Assembly: GCA_948474755.1 (NCBI GenBank)
Contig: CAOLHI010001812.1
Span: 248,001 to 312,000, forward strand
Origin: Ctenosaura bakeri
Taxonomy: Eukaryota; Chordata; Lepidosauria; Squamata; Iguanidae
Length of the DNA: 64,000 bases
Direction of reading: 5' to 3'
The translations under genes and the position numbers were made by a program. How positions within the stretch are numbered: position 1 is the first letter of the stretch; each line of letters begins with the position of its first letter. Shown here piece after piece: positions 26,458 to 38,954 of the stretch. Below the pieces are notes generated by a model, which did no database searches, was not told where the DNA came from, and saw nothing but the letters and a program-made list of their open reading frames with translations.

Positions 26458-27516
26458 CTAAAAGAAGAACAACAACAAAAAGGCAATAAATTGAGATAAA
26501 ACCCTGCCCACCATCCAAATCTTACTATTATCAGATCATGGAGAAAGTATTTCCTCTTTCCCAAAAGCTGCTTTCAAATTAACTACACTGAGGTCATATC
26601 ATTGTAGATGCCTAACATTCATGATCAAGATATGTCAGTTGGATGTGCAGCAGCATGAGTAAGTGATACATTTTACTGCAATACCTTCAGCTGGCTCAGA
26701 CACTCTCGATTGCAATTACAGGAGTGCAGCTCACCACAGAGGTCTAATCTGATTTATGCCTTTTTAGTTCAAAATCTTAGAAAATTTCCTCACTTCTCTT
26801 TAAGAAAATGAGGTATGTTCAAAGTGAAGTGTGCAGTCAACCATCATACCATCATTTCAAGTCAAAAGTGCTCTCATGAGCTGCATCTACTACAGCCACA
26901 CTCACAACATCCTGTAGTTTCTTGTTTGTTCCCTTCCAGCTATAAAAAAAACACACACGTCTAAAAAGAAAACTGGGTGAGGAAAAATACTGCAGGCAAG
27001 TTCTAATTTCCCCTGATTTGGTTCTTCTTGTGATGCTCATACTTGGCTCCAAGTCAAAACCCGATCATTTCTCTAAAGAGACTGTCAGTTCTACCTTGGG
27101 GTGGGTTTTTTTAAATTTCTTTTTCATGCAAGCACCTGCATGTTTATTTACTGTTCAAGTGCTATTAGAGCATACTCTCTTAAACACCTACACATGCACT
27201 CACAATAAATATATACGCTTCTACACAATTTAAAAAATAACTTGAAAACTGATGTGGGAGGGGGACCACGACATTCAGCTAGACAAGCCCTCAGCCTTAT
27301 TATCATTAGGTAACATTCTGCATGGTCTGTAACTTAACAAGATATAACCAATCAGTTTTGTGCACAGCTCTACTCCAAGTGATTGTGGTGGGAGTGAACT
27401 GACACAAAAACTGGCCAATCAGAACTCTACAAATCTGGCCTCCACTTCAGATCAGAAAGAAGCCTGTCCTGAACCTACATTCAAGGGGAGAGGTAGGTAA
27501 GAAATAATAAATAAAT

Positions 27517-27560
<44 letters not shown>
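27517..27560 (+). repeat. GAAA microsatellite
   Basis: About ten uninterrupted AAAG/GAAA units in a ZDHHC3 intron. Confidence 0.95.
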
Positions 27561-28591
27561 CGGTGATGATGATGCAAGCATAATAAATATGGAGAGTATG
27601 CTTCTGCAGATGTCTCACTCTGGAAATTACCTCTACATGTACATAATACTTTATTCCTGTTCTATGTAGTAATACACACAGGTACACTTAAAAAGCAGTT
27701 AAAGAGTAAAAGCATATGAAAGGCTACTATGTAACAAGCGGGATTGTGAGTCTAACATTTGGCATGACATGTGGAGTCACATGACACCTCCAACACCTAC
27801 GCAGTTGTGCAGAACATCCAAAACATCTACAGCAGAGGTGATCTCAGGTGATCCTGGTCAAAATCACTATCTCTCTGCTTCCTGTTTTCCCATGCAGCCC
27901 AAGCAAGCATGAGGACCACAGACTACCTACACGGTATAGATATTTATGCATGTAGATTTCTCTTTACAAATGTCAACAGGCAACATGTGGAACTCAGAGA
28001 TAAGGACAGTGGTGCCTTATACTCTTGCGGCATGTCCAGAGGTACCTCCCCAAACTTCAGTTGGGAAAATAAGTACAGTCAGTAAGGTGGGGATCTTCTT
28101 CATGAGCAAATTAGCTACTGGAAAGACACTCCAAGTATGACCTGGTATCTTAAATTAGGAGCACAATAAAAAGTATGTCAGTACAAGGGTGCCACTTGGA
28201 GCGTTTTGGAAAATCACTTCTTCAGTGTGACAAGGAGAAGTGCTCATTCATCATAACAGGCAAATGAAAGAAAGTCTCTTTATACTGGCTAAGCGCAGAT
28301 GCCAAACCACAGACAAACATATTTCACTTGTTCTCAGTATAAGCAACCAGTAGCAACAATAGGAATGAACCCAGAAAATGAGATTTAAAGAGCACAGATT
28401 TTCCAATAGGTTTATACAGGAGCCTCCAACTTTATACTAATATTAGCTACAGGATATTTTAAATTCTTCCCTTTTAGTCTTTTTATTGATATACTTTTCC
28501 TGCTTAATCTAACTGTAGCACAGTTGTTTTAACGCTGAGGCATCACATCAATTTTAAAATAAAGGAATTGTTATAACAACAATAATAATAC

Positions 28592-28716
28592 CTGCAGTGA
28601 TGTGCTCTGTCCGGTTTAATACTACAGCATTTTGGACACTTGTAAACCACTTGTCCTGGCTTCAGTTGTAAACTTTCTATGAACTCCTTTGTGGCATTAC
28701 CTTTGGGCACAGCACC
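28592..28716 (-). CDS. ZDHHC3: ZDHHC3 exon: DPG glycine to start of cysteine-rich domain
   Basis: This is a 125-nt exon with acceptor TTTGCAG and donor CAG|GTATTA. It begins with [10 protein letters not shown], completing the DPG motif with the previous exon. It carries the first zinc ligands of the cysteine-rich domain in CPKCC (C129, C132) and RAHHC (H142, C143). It ends after two bases of the Ser144 codon, matching the single base that opens the next exon. The domain binds two zinc ions in DHHC enzymes and is structural rather than directly catalytic. The exon is shorter than a stand-alone gene and is supported by phase, splice sites and strong family identity. Confidence 0.93.
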
Positions 28717-28914
28717 CTGCAAATGAAAATATGATCTTCAGAGCATTTTCAGTCAGCAGAAAACTCAGCAGGCCCTACTGCAGAGTCACTGTATATAGAG
28801 GATTTGTTAAGTCAAAAAGTGAAACTGATAGGTTGGTGTTAATATCTAAATGGCAGAATTTCAACAGTACACTCACCTCCAAGAGGAAATAGGAACGGGA
28901 AAGTGGGGGGGGGA

Positions 28915-29065
28915 GTGGAAGAAATGTAGTAGCACCTTTAAAACCTACTTCTTCAGATGTAGTACAGACTGAAACTTGTAAACCACTCTGTACTGCATCC
29001 AAAGAAGTGGGTTTATATCCACAAAAGTTCATGTGAAGATAAAAACCAGTTAGTCTGGTTTTAGA
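28915..29065. repeat. Dispersed repeat (AAGAAGTGGGTTTATATCCAC family)
   Basis: TAGCACCTTTAAAACCTACT ... CAAAGAAGTGGGTTTATATCC ... AGTTAGTCTGGTTTTAGAGC. A related piece, AGTCTGGTGGCAACTTAAAG, lies at 57,500-57,520. Widespread in reptile genomes; class not determined. Confidence 0.45.
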
Positions 29066-29856
29066 GCAACATATCTTAATGCCTCTCTGGTGTCGGTTAC
29101 AGCCCCAGTGCACAGTGTTAGGAATACTAAGGTGTTCCCACTTATTTCACAACATTGGGCTAATCTCTTTGATTTCTTTTCACTTTCACCTATGAAAAAA
29201 TTAAACTGAAGATTAGAAGGTCGCATGACAGAAAAATTCATTTCAGAAATAAGCCACATACTGGTAAATATAGAATTTAAAACTGATACAAAAAAAATGG
29301 GCAAATTCTTTCTCTGCATCTCAAACTCACGTTCCCATACAAAACTTAAGCCCTGAAATTGCTAAAATTTATTTTGATTAAACTTTGTCACAGAACAGGT
29401 CAATAATGGAAACTCAGTGCTAATAAGAAAAAGTCAAGTATTTTTTATTCAAAATGCAATTTTAGTTGCAATGATACTTCTCTGAATTTCAGAGACAGGC
29501 ACACAAAACAGGTTTTTCCAGCTTCTCTGTCCCACACGCCATGCCATGCCTTGAATATTACCTATACTGCTGAAGAGAAGAGAATGGAGAAATTTCCCTT
29601 TCTCCCTCTTTGGTATCCACCTTATTCAGAAGATCCCTGAAGATCACCATATAGTTTCTTAACTGAATAATACACTGCAGTACATGGTTAAAAAAAAATC
29701 AGTTAATAAAAGCAACTATGCTTTAAAAATATTAAACTTCTTCTTAATCAAGGGAGGTGTGTTTATACAAACCTTGCCACTAGATTTGCTCCTGAAATCA
29801 CATCAAAAGAACAGACAGTGGTGACTGATCATTATATTTCCAGTGACAAAACTTAC

Positions 29857-30186
29857 CGGATCTGTTAGCATAGCTCGCATATGTGAAGCCAGAGCCAGGA
29901 ATGCCAAAGTGTTGAAAACTATTCCGTTGATCACACTGTAAATATAGTCTCTTGATGGAAGCAGCATAACAAGAATAACTACAAAGTCAGCATAGAAGAC
30001 CAAAAACCAGGTGATGACTGCACAGGCAATACCACAGCCATCTCGGATAAACCACATGGCTCCTGAGGAACCACTGTTGGGAGGTGGAACGCACTTGTCT
30101 GGCTGGAGATATTCCGGTTTCCGTTCAATGTCTCTGAAGCGGTGGACTGGAGTAATCATCATAGACTATAATGTCCATTCTTGGAT
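29857..30186 (-). CDS. ZDHHC3: ZDHHC3 first coding exon (residues 1-102)
   Basis: A pyrimidine-rich acceptor (TTTTCCCCAG) precedes 24 nt of 5' UTR. Translation starts at 30,162 with two consecutive ATG codons (MMITPVHRF). The exon encodes the cytosolic N-terminus, including an [10 protein letters not shown] stretch, then [12 protein letters not shown], a first membrane span at about residues 46-69 and a second at about 75-96. It ends in phase 0 after the DP of the DPG motif, at donor CCG|GTAAGT. The upstream 24 nt have no in-frame ATG, so this start is the natural choice. The exon follows a very long presumed first intron that carries the DIRS element. The N-terminus resembles ZDHHC3 rather than ZDHHC7. 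Confidence 0.93.
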
Positions 30187-30761
30187 CTGGGGAAAAAAAA
30201 GTGTTGTTGGAATTTTTCTTTTCCTCTTAAAGGATTCCGTTTTACAAACTTAACTGAAGACTTTCTCTGTTAACATGCAGCTCATGGAGGGAACTGTAGC
30301 AAAGGGACAATTAACATAAAAGGTAGACCAATAATGGTAGATGAAGGGATTCAGTAAGCCAAAAAAGAATATTAGCAATAACTTCTCTACCTTTTTCTTT
30401 TACTTATTTAGCACTTTCTAAACTAATCACATTTTGAAATTTAAGAGTCATCTCAATACAGGTAAAAGTACTTTGTCTACAACTAAATTCAAGAGCTAAC
30501 AAAATAATTTAAAAGCTTATTTTTGCACAGATATAAAAATGAAAATTGTTGCTCAAACTTGAGTTTGTTCAGGAATGATATTATGAGCACCTGCTATTTA
30601 CAAGCACAAATTATGGAAAGGCTTATAATTCTCTATGAATATTTCATTTTACACCAACACGTACTAAGTTAAGACAAGTTAATTAGTATACACAAGATGT
30701 AGAACTACTTTAGAATACAAAGTATAACCAGTAATGAAAGGAGTTATTCAAGTCTTTCTAT

Positions 30762-30799
30762 ATATGTATATATGTGCGTGCGCGCGTGTGTGTGTGTGA
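30762..30799 (+). repeat. TA/TG/CG dinucleotide microsatellite
   Basis: TATATATGTATATATGTG then GCGTGCGCGCGTGTGTGTG, alternating purine-pyrimidine with Z-DNA potential. Confidence 0.9.
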
Positions 30800-31127
30800 C
30801 AGAAACTGGCTTAAAAACTCATTAGGAAATTATCTTGACTTAATATGAAACATATTATATCATCATTAAGTATGACATTCTTATTATAAAACCATGGTTG
30901 GTTGGCAATATGTCACAACTGAAACTAAATTAAGCAATACATAAAGGAGAAAATGTCCACTGTCCACAACCCGGCTGAGTAAAGAATGGACTATATTACA
31001 CATAGAAAAATTTACATATTTGGTGCAATTTAAAGATGACGGGAACGGGTAATTAACTTCAAAGCATTTATTTTAGGCTTGCATTTATTGATTTTTGGAC
31101 TATTTTTAATATAATTATGGATGTACA

Positions 31128-31334
31128 ATATGCAGGGGTTCAGTTCCAGGACCCTCGTAAATAGCAAAAAACATGAATGCTTGTACCCCATTATATTAAA
31201 TGGCAGTGATGTGTACACTGATGTTCACTGCATCTATGCTCATGTTTCTGCCATTTTAGGCATAGGATTGGACACTCCACAATCGCTCAAAATTACTTAT
31301 GCAGAGGTTGCATTTAAGGAAGGTCCACTGTACT
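31128..31334. mobile_element. Tigger/mariner-like MITE
   Basis: One end reads ATGCAGGGGTTCAGTTCCAG with CATGAATGCTTGTACCCC inside; the other reads AAGGTCCACTGTA, the reverse of a CAGTGGACCTT terminus. Decayed. Confidence 0.55.
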
Positions 31335-32404
31335 AAATTTCTGAAAAACAGGTGTTTAAGATGAAAGTATCTGAAATATTAAAATACATACTTCTGTGCT
31401 GTTCAGGGGTTACAATAAGTTTAAAATTATAACAAAACAAATTATATTCTTTGGCAAGATACCCTCAGACCAATATCCAAGTATAAGTTACGGTCAATGC
31501 TTTTCTACAATTAAACTTTCACATCAGGAACACTGGAAATTAAGTATTCCTTCTCCTTAAATCCATAATCACAACATTCTATAAACTTAAACTACAAAAA
31601 CCCCTTGGGAAAAGCTTTTAGTCTTGATGACTGAACTCACTGGTCAACTTCACGTTGCAGCATATAGACAGTCATCCTCCATCATGGATTTAGGGCGGGT
31701 CCCCATGCCCACCAGGCACCCAATGCTGATCAGGATTAATTTTTCGAAGATATTCCTCACTACAGCTTTGCAGGTCCACACAATCTGGCGATGCTTCCAC
31801 ACAGCTTCACCTGTTGCTGTAACAACTGACATTCCTTGTTTCTTAAGCCAAGTGGTCCCTCTAGGTCCCACATGGCTGTTATCTGCCATTCCTTTCTCTA
31901 CTTTTGTTATCTTACAGATAAGGAACCAAGCTTCAAAGAATTCAGTTTGCTGTAATGGGAAAGTCATTTCTAATCTCTTGTCTTAGGCCCTGAAAATTCT
32001 AGCTCAGGGGAGAAGTCAAAAGCTAAATAGAGACACCTCTACAAAGACAACGAGGAAATCCAATTGTTCCAAAAGCCTGCCAAACTTGTTTAATTGGACA
32101 CAAGAGTTTGAAAAAAAAATGGTAGGTGTACATCATTGGGGAAGCAAAGCCTCTTAATCCACTGTCAGCTCTTTACTGCCTGCTCTTAGTGCTATTCTAG
32201 TTATAGATGATCAACCACCTCATAGTATTCTTTTAAATGGAACAATGGTATCATACAAATAATCTTATAATCAATCCTGTCAATATAAAAAGCACTACTC
32301 ACTTTGTTTGGGACACATCAGTTCAGTTCACCCCAGTTTTCCAATCCATAAAGTTGGGGTATTTGTTGGTCAACATTTTCAGAAGTGTTTTATACACAGT
32401 CTGG

Positions 32405-32485
32405 AAACTGGCCAAGCTGGCTAGGGGATTTTGGAAGTTGTATTCCCAAACCCTTGACTTTCCCAAGCTCTGGTTTTCCAGAATA
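32405..32485. mobile_element. hAT-like MITE fragment
   Basis: GCCAAGCTGGCTAGGGGATT followed by TTGGAAGTTGTATTCCCAAA; half of the element seen at 19.4 and 56.9 kb. Confidence 0.45.
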
Positions 32486-33029
32486 AGCAAGAACAACATA
32501 TTGTGGCTAACCACCCTAAATCTGAATGAAAGAGGAATCTATAATCAAGTCACACATTCATAAATATGCATAATACATTGAAAGTCCTATTTTACTGAAG
32601 TTTTTAAAAAGGACGTAGAAGCCTTGGCAGAACTGCTCTTAGTAATTTGATCTTTGGAAAAGAACTGAGACAGTCTCCATCAAAAAGACCTCTTGTGCCC
32701 AGGGAGATAGTAAACATTTCAGTGGTATTTCAAAACTAAATGGTCACAAAAGCCAAGACAGCTATTGACAACAATTGAGATTGGCTCAGCTTTCTTTGTA
32801 GTCAGATAAAATTGGGTCACATTTTGTTGCAGAATTCATGTAGAACTAGACTTCTAAGGTAAGCATTTTACAACACTGAAGAGTTATAAAGAACGTCCTC
32901 AAGTTTTCATGAACCACCAAATATAGTTTTTGTCTCATCTGTTTACCGAACTGATACAACTGAGACTAAAACTGTCCCAACAAGTCTAATGCATGTTGCT
33001 GTTGGGACTACTTTTTTGTTCCCACCCAT

Positions 33030-33346
33030 TGAAGGGATGCCACATAGAGGAAGGAGAGGGCTTGTTTTCTGCTGCTCCAGAGACCAGGACAAGGAGCAAT
33101 GGATTCAAGCTGCAGGAAAGGAGATTCCACCTGAACCTCAGGAAGAACTTCCTGACAGTCAGGGCTGTCCGGCAGTGGAATCTGCTGCCTCGGAGTGTAG
33201 TGGAGTCTCCTTCCTTGGAGGTTTTTAAGCAGAGGCTTGATGGCCATCTGTTGGGATTGCTTTGAGGGTGTTCTTGCATGGCAGGGGGTTGGACTGGATG
33301 GCCTGTGTGGTCGCTTCCAACTCTAGATTTCTATGATTCTATGATT
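33030..33346 (+). mobile_element. CR1 LINE 3' fragment, short
   Basis: Same C-terminal segment as the 24.4-kb copy, starting at the GCHIEEG codons and ending CTATGATTCTATGATT. Strongly 5' truncated; antisense to ZDHHC3 in its presumed first intron. Confidence 0.92.
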
Positions 33347-36300
33347 GCAATGTATTGGGACAAAAACGCCTGTGTTATTTTATGGTTAACATACAATGCA
33401 GAGATGCTCAAATGGAAAACAATCCCTTTCCTTGTCACAAGAGACAATGGAAGAAAATGAAAATTCTGCTACGTGCAAAAATAATCTACTGTTTTAAGAT
33501 AGTGAAATGAAGGTTCATGAAAATTAAAATATGCAATTACTTGCTTTAAAAAAATCAGTTGTCATTGACAAGACTTGAGATGGGGAAAAGAGCAACACAG
33601 TTCACCTGGTTATAGATTTTTTTTTTCATTTAATACAATCTGGAGGCAAAATAAAATAAAAATATTGTATGTCACAGGAAACTTTGAAATGGCTCTTTCA
33701 CATTGACTGAGAATGATCACTGGATATGTGAAACTGAAGATATTGGGCTAAGTGAAAGCTGCTCAAAGTTCCATCAAAACATTTTTCTAGTACTGTTTCA
33801 GCATAGTGGAAGAACAGCCTCTGGTAAAGACTCTAGGAAGAAAGAGGTCCCACAACCAGGATTATCCATGAGGTAGAAAATTAAAGGAAGAAAGCAACTG
33901 CATGCTCATCATGCCCAGAAAGGACCAAGTAGACATATGAATGTCATGAACACAATTATAGATATTTAACTGTAGAAAATCTAGAGACATCATTACACAA
34001 TGCAAAACCAAAAAAAAAAAAACAATGCTGGAAATGCTTGAAGTGCTCCTTACTTACAGAAAGCATTTTTCTACCACATTATCTATGAAACATATACAAA
34101 GACACAGAACGTATTCAGAAAATGGAAGAACAATCCTACCGAAGTCCAAATAAAGAAATCTTGACATCACTGAGCTGAAGGGACAAACTGGCCTACTGCT
34201 CTTGGAAGAAGAGTATCACAGACAACATGAACTTTTGGGAGAACTGTCGCATCTCAGGTTATGCAACTTCAGAGCAACAATAAACCTAAAGTACATTTAT
34301 AAACCCACAAAGCATCTGAGGTTCAACAACAAAGAAACCAAAGCAACATGCTGACCAATAAACTGACTGCCTTCTGGAACATGTGAACTATGTTTTTATT
34401 GAGCAGCTTCAGAAACAGTACATACCATGGATGAATTTCACTATTTGTAAACAGCTACAATTATATGACAAAAAAGCAGGAAAATACGGTGTAAAAGGAT
34501 CATGCTGCTACAATATTAGGTCAGCACAGCTCCCAAAAGGGGAGATCTACCCAAGCAGTCAGTGTGGTATACCAAGTGAAACCCAACTTGCAATGGGGCC
34601 GTAGAAAAGAAAACCAACAGATGGTGAACTGCACATGGAAGACTTGCTCACAAGAACCAATGCAGCATCCAAGTGATATGCTCTGACTAGCCTGTAGAAT
34701 GGCTGGGACAAAGAATGGTTCTTCATTGGGAGACTATTTTATTATTGGGCCAGAAAATTGCCCCATGATACTGTTAATGTTAGGTCTTCCTCCATACAAA
34801 TAATAGCTGTTTATGTTATATTTGCTTCCTAATTTTCCTTATATTTATTTCATAATTTTTTTGGCAGGGGGTTCAAAGCAATGTTTACGTTGTTTAGAAA
34901 AGCGAACAAAAGTATTAGCAACTTTAAGATATATAGATTATATTGATTGCTTTCTTCTATGGAGGGCTGAGAGTTACTCAAAACAAACATTTTTCCTAAA
35001 AACAATGCGTTCTTTAGGTCTGGGTGTCTGGGTATTGCAGAATACCCACAAACACCCCTGCAGTCACAATATCGTTATATCCCACAATGCACTGGAATCC
35101 CCTTAGGCTTAGAAAATGTCCCAGAAATTACTTGACACAAGTTTTTAAAATCTGCTTGGATATGACTGGCCATTCAGCCTGACAAACATTACAGATGTAC
35201 CTATAGACTCCTCCAACATTTTAACAATTCACCAATATTAAATCCACATGAAAGGTTAATTTCCTGCACTATTTCCCCATCTTCCAACAAATATGAGGGG
35301 GTGTATGTGAAAAATAGGACTTTTAAGGATTCATATTCAATGCAGCAGTAAAAGTAGGCACAGAGTGCCAAAACAGAGAAATCCCCAAAGAAAAACATTC
35401 CTGGTACAATATTAACTTTGCTTTCTTAGTTGTAACGCTGAGTAAATTGTTAGCAACTAAGACTTCAGCAGACAGTGACTGGCATCTACATCTATTGCAG
35501 AGCTTAGCACCAATGAATACAAAGGAATTCGGAAAACAAGTGGAAGGACTTAGAAAAGATAAAGTATCGCTACTTAGCCTACCTTTCATGTGGGTCACAT
35601 CTGCTATGGTCAACGCTCTCAATCCACAGCTCCGTAAACACATCCACTTCAGTAGAAGAAGCAGATGCACTTCTGAATGTAGTGTTATATATAAAAAATT
35701 ATTCCTTCACCACAAAATGTGGAAGCCTTACAAGAGGTGCTTTTTCAACAACAAAAAGAACTGCCTGGCAAGTATTCTTCCCATTAGGGATTAGGAAACA
35801 GCCCTCTTGCAGGTATAAGAGGTTACCAGAAGCCAAGATGGAAAAGGCTGATCCAAGTAGCCTACAGCACAAGTAGGAGCTCCCTTGCTCATTCACATCT
35901 GATCTTCTTCTTTTGCTTCTAAAATTCCAACAGATTCAGAATTTGGCAAAGACAACTGGATGAACATGAGTAACATGTTCATGCATTTTTACTCTTCAGT
36001 CTGGTTCCTATTTTAATCAAACTCCACAGAACTTCAACAGTCAAAAAAACCAACAGCTAAGTCTTATAGGTATCATTTCATATGTGTGAAAAAGTAAAGA
36101 AATTTGGATTTTGATACACATAGTAGTAGAAGATACTTTAAAAATTAAGATTAAATTTGAATCAGATGTGCCTACTGGAACTGATGGACAATCAAGTGAG
36201 CAAGACTGATAGAAGAATCCTATAGTATATGACTATAGCAGCCAGATTACTGTTGGTGCAGAAATGAAAACAGAAAGAGGCTCCAATGCAAGAACATTAG

Positions 36301-37216
36301 ATGTTGAAGCTTCTTGACTTGATTGATATGGATAAACTTACTGTGATGTTGAAAGACAGACTGGGATACAGTCATGGTATTTTTCACTAAGCACTGGTGA
36401 AATTTTTTAGAAATTTAGGGTGCGATTATAGATACCGTAGTGATTATTTTAACATAAGTACTGTTTTATTAGTTTTATTAACACAAACTAATTACATAAA
36501 TTTTAACATATATTATATATAATATTAATTTTACTATAGTTTTGACTTCCATATTATTACACTATTGTATTTCCTAGTAATGCAGAGGAAGTTTATCAAT
36601 ATTTTCACTTATAACCGTCAATTGAGAAGTTGGAAGTCAAACCAGTCTTAACCCTTGTAATAGTATCCAATTTTAGTTGTTTCGTGCAGCTAGTTTAGTT
36701 TAGTCTCACTTATGTGTAGTTTTGATATTTTTTTGTGTTGTTTTGTATACCCTCATTTTGTTGTTTTATATATGTAAATTTTTATGTGCTCAATAAAAAT
36801 ATTTTTACAAATACAAATAAAGAAAGCAAATGGAACCCTGTACTTTCAATATATGCATACTGTTGCAAGCAATGTTATTTCCAGACACCCTCCAAAAATA
36901 TGCTAAAGGCAAATTAAACAAGCTATTAAAAATTGGCTCAGCATGCAAGACAGCACTTACATTAACTAAAATGCAGAGTGCCATCATAACTCATATCCGT
37001 GAACAGATTCAGAGTACTTTTATAATCATGCATTTTGTTGCCTAACTCAAAGAGAAAGATCCTGCAGCATTTTTTCTACTGACCAACATGAATACTCTTC
37101 TCCTGTTTAAACATACTTGGTTATCTTTATAGCTTATACTGGTTCAAAGCCAGCATTTGTGTTTAAAAATCTGTCAGTCAAAAGTGCGAGGAAGATGATC
37201 ATGCAAGCAAACCCTT
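33347..37216 (-). other. ZDHHC3 presumed first intron, no gene recognised
   Basis: AT-rich DNA with an AATAAA-rich LINE-tail-like end near 36,720-36,825. No exon with family resemblance is seen on either strand. Confidence 0.5.
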
Positions 37217-37442
37217 TTGTTTTTGTTGTGTGCCTTCAAGTCATTTTTGATTTATGGTGACCCAGTAAGCCTATCATGGGGTTTTCTTGGCAAGATTTGC
37301 TCAGAAGGGGTTGCATTTACCTCCCTTTAAGGCTTAGAGAGTGTGACTTAGTCATAGTCACCCAATGGGTTTCCATGACTGAGCAGAGATTTGCAGTCTT
37401 GTCTCCAGAGTCATAGTCCAATGTTCAAACCACTACACCACA
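37217..37442 (-). mobile_element. Sauria-type SINE, near full length
   Basis: Read on the minus strand: a GTGTAGTGGTTTGAAC-type tRNA-related head, CCCATTGGGTGACTATGAC-type core, and an RTE-type tail (GGGTCACCATAAATCAAAAA, ACTTGAAGGCACACAACA). The tail shows dependence on RTE/BovB LINE machinery. Confidence 0.8.
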
Positions 37443-37477
37443 CTTGTGCAATAAGCAAATTCTATTGTGAATTGGAA

Positions 37478-37600
37478 AAAAAAACATAAGATTTCTCTTG
37501 CTGGATCAAACTAATATCCTATCTAACCTAACATTCTGTTCACACAGTGGTCAACCAGTTCCTTATGGGAAGCCCACCAGCAGGCTGTGAGTTCAAATTC
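37478..37600 (+). repeat. Dispersed squamate repeat fragment
   Basis: ACATAAGATTTCTCTTGCTGG, AACATTCTGTTCACACAGTG and TATGGGAAGCCCACCAGCAG match a common lizard repeat pattern (CTGCTGGATCA ... CACACAGTGG). Confidence 0.5.
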
Positions 37601-38178
37601 AGGGTGAATATATGTAAATTCAATATCAAAGCAAACAGTTTAAAGTCACTGTTCAGGAGATTTATCTTCACTCTCCCTGATATGTATCACAGGAAAATGC
37701 AGAGCCCTGGTATACAAACAATTGTGAGACCAAGTTTAGATATTGTAAGGCAAATATCCACTCACTGCCCTTTACCCAGTTAAAACACATCAACAGAGTC
37801 CTTACTGTCCACACAGAATCAAACCAGAAACCAATCATCTGCCATCACAATAATTCTATCCAATTCATTAGTCAGTTGATTTTGACCTGATGGAGAAGCA
37901 ACAACCAGAAAGGTTTTTTATTCTTGCTGTCCTATGTTATCAATTCTTTTGTTAACCAAAGTTTTTCATCCATATGACTATTTCAAACCAATTGGTACCT
38001 ACAATATTGCTCAGGTAAACCATGCTCAGGAGTCTTACATAAAGTTCACAATTTATACAAAAAATGTGTTGCTGACTTTTGATTTCTCATCAATTCACTT
38101 TGCTCTTCCCCTTTTTTCCCCACAGCGTACTTGTGACTTCTTTCTCAATTGTACATCTGGTTGAACTTGAACATTTTA

Positions 38179-38272
38179 AAACCACGCACTGCTTTGTTGG
38201 CTTTGTCAAGTCCCAACATTTCAACGATTTCAGAAAAAGCCCCACTGTCCATTTCTTTGCAACTTAAGTCAG
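38179..38272 (+). repeat. 94-bp direct repeat, left copy (flanks L1-tail/DIRS insertion)
   Basis: Identical to 44,592-44,685 except for two transitions, from AAACCACGCACTG to AACTTAAGTCAG. It lies directly outside an insertion of about 6.3 kb. Best read as an unusually long target-site duplication. Confidence 0.88.
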
Positions 38273-38514
38273 AGGGAAAGGAGGAGGGAGACTATGCACT
38301 GGGGGATTTTAGGTGGAGGGAATTGATAGGACTGTATGTAGGATTTATTATATGTATATGAGAGATGTCTTTGTAATTTTATATTTTTTCAATAAAAGGG
38401 AGAGTTTGCACTGGGAGAATTTGGGTGGTGGGAATTGAAAGGATTATATGTAGGATCTATTATATGTATGTGAGAGATGTGTTTGTAACTTTTATACTTT
38501 TTTCAATAAAAATA
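38273..38514 (+). mobile_element. L1-like LINE 3' tail with duplicated polyadenylation module
   Basis: Two tandem units with period 112 bp (38,286-38,397 and 38,398-38,512). Each contains GTAGGATYTATTATATGTAT and ends in TTCAATAAAA. The A-rich tail expected of an L1 3' end is found on the other side of the DIRS element (44,561-44,590). LINE clade is inferred from the AATAAA-rich 3' structure only; no coding part is present. Confidence 0.55.
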
Positions 38515-38712
38515 AGAACACGTTGCTTACCTGTAACTGTAGTTCTTCGAGTGGTCATCTGTGCCCTCACAGACTAGGAGCTTTCACGCGTGTGCGGTAG
38601 CGTTCGGAAGATTCTAGAGCTTAGTAGCTTGGCGGGAACCCCTCCCCCCATGCCAGTACTGCACATGCTCCTCCCGCCAAGCAATGGTCGCTCCTCAGTT
38701 CTTTAGTCCGCC
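38515..38712. repeat. DIRS left inverted terminal repeat
   Basis: From about 38,545 to 38,712 this is the reverse complement of 44,389-44,560 with scattered mismatches; shared blocks include GTAGCGTTCGGAAGA and TTGGCGGGAACCCCTCC, ending near GGTCGCTCCTCAGTTCTTT. The outer 38,517-38,570 is repeated in inverted form in the internal complementary region. Confidence 0.88.
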
Positions 38713-38760
38713 GTAGTAGCACAGGGACCTGAAAAAGAGGGGCAGGCAGGGCGGGTGTGT

Positions 38761-38850
38761 GTGAGGGCACAGATGACCACTCAAAGAACTACAGTTACAA
38801 GTAAGCAACCTGTTCTTCTTCTTCGTGGTCTCTGTGCCTCACACATTAGG
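38761..38850. repeat. DIRS internal complementary region
   Basis: Two abutting blocks. 38,761-38,812 is the inverted copy of the left tip (GAACTACAGTTACAAGTAAG against CTTACCTGTAACTGTAGTTC). 38,818-38,850 is the inverted copy of the right tip (GTGGTCTCTGTGCC). This joint complement of both element ends is diagnostic of DIRS and is thought to template circle formation. Confidence 0.88.
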
Positions 38851-38954
38851 AGACTGTGTAGCTTACTGGTTGGATGGCGGGTCAGGTCCTAGAGAACGGA
38901 AGCCAACACCTCATGTCCAAACCGAGCATCCCTGCGTGACCGGCAGTCAAGCCT

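Larger units (their letters stand above)
10317..30186 (-). other. ZDHHC3: ZDHHC3 locus (coding part), Golgi palmitoyltransferase
   Basis: Gene-level entry. Five shared coding exons and two alternative terminal exons lie in order on the minus strand, all with AG acceptors and GT donors and compatible phases. Exons of 306 coding nt, 125, 97, 82 and 131 nt plus the near terminal exon (159 nt) sum to 900 nt, a 299-residue protein, the length known for the short human ZDHHC3 isoform. The product is an integral Golgi membrane S-acyltransferase of the DHHC family that transfers palmitate from acyl-CoA to cysteines of client proteins. Visible landmarks are the DPG motif (101-103), a cysteine-rich domain (about 129-163), DHHC at 154-157 and four hydrophobic spans. 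ZDHHC7 is the closest paralogue, but the N-terminus and the near C-terminus favour ZDHHC3. The 5' UTR exon and TSS are not resolved; they are probably in the CpG island at 49.3-50.1 kb. Confidence 0.93.

Noticed and set aside
27517..27560. CRISPR-like or other array
   Set aside because: Plain tetranucleotide microsatellite, with no spacers; the genome is eukaryotic.
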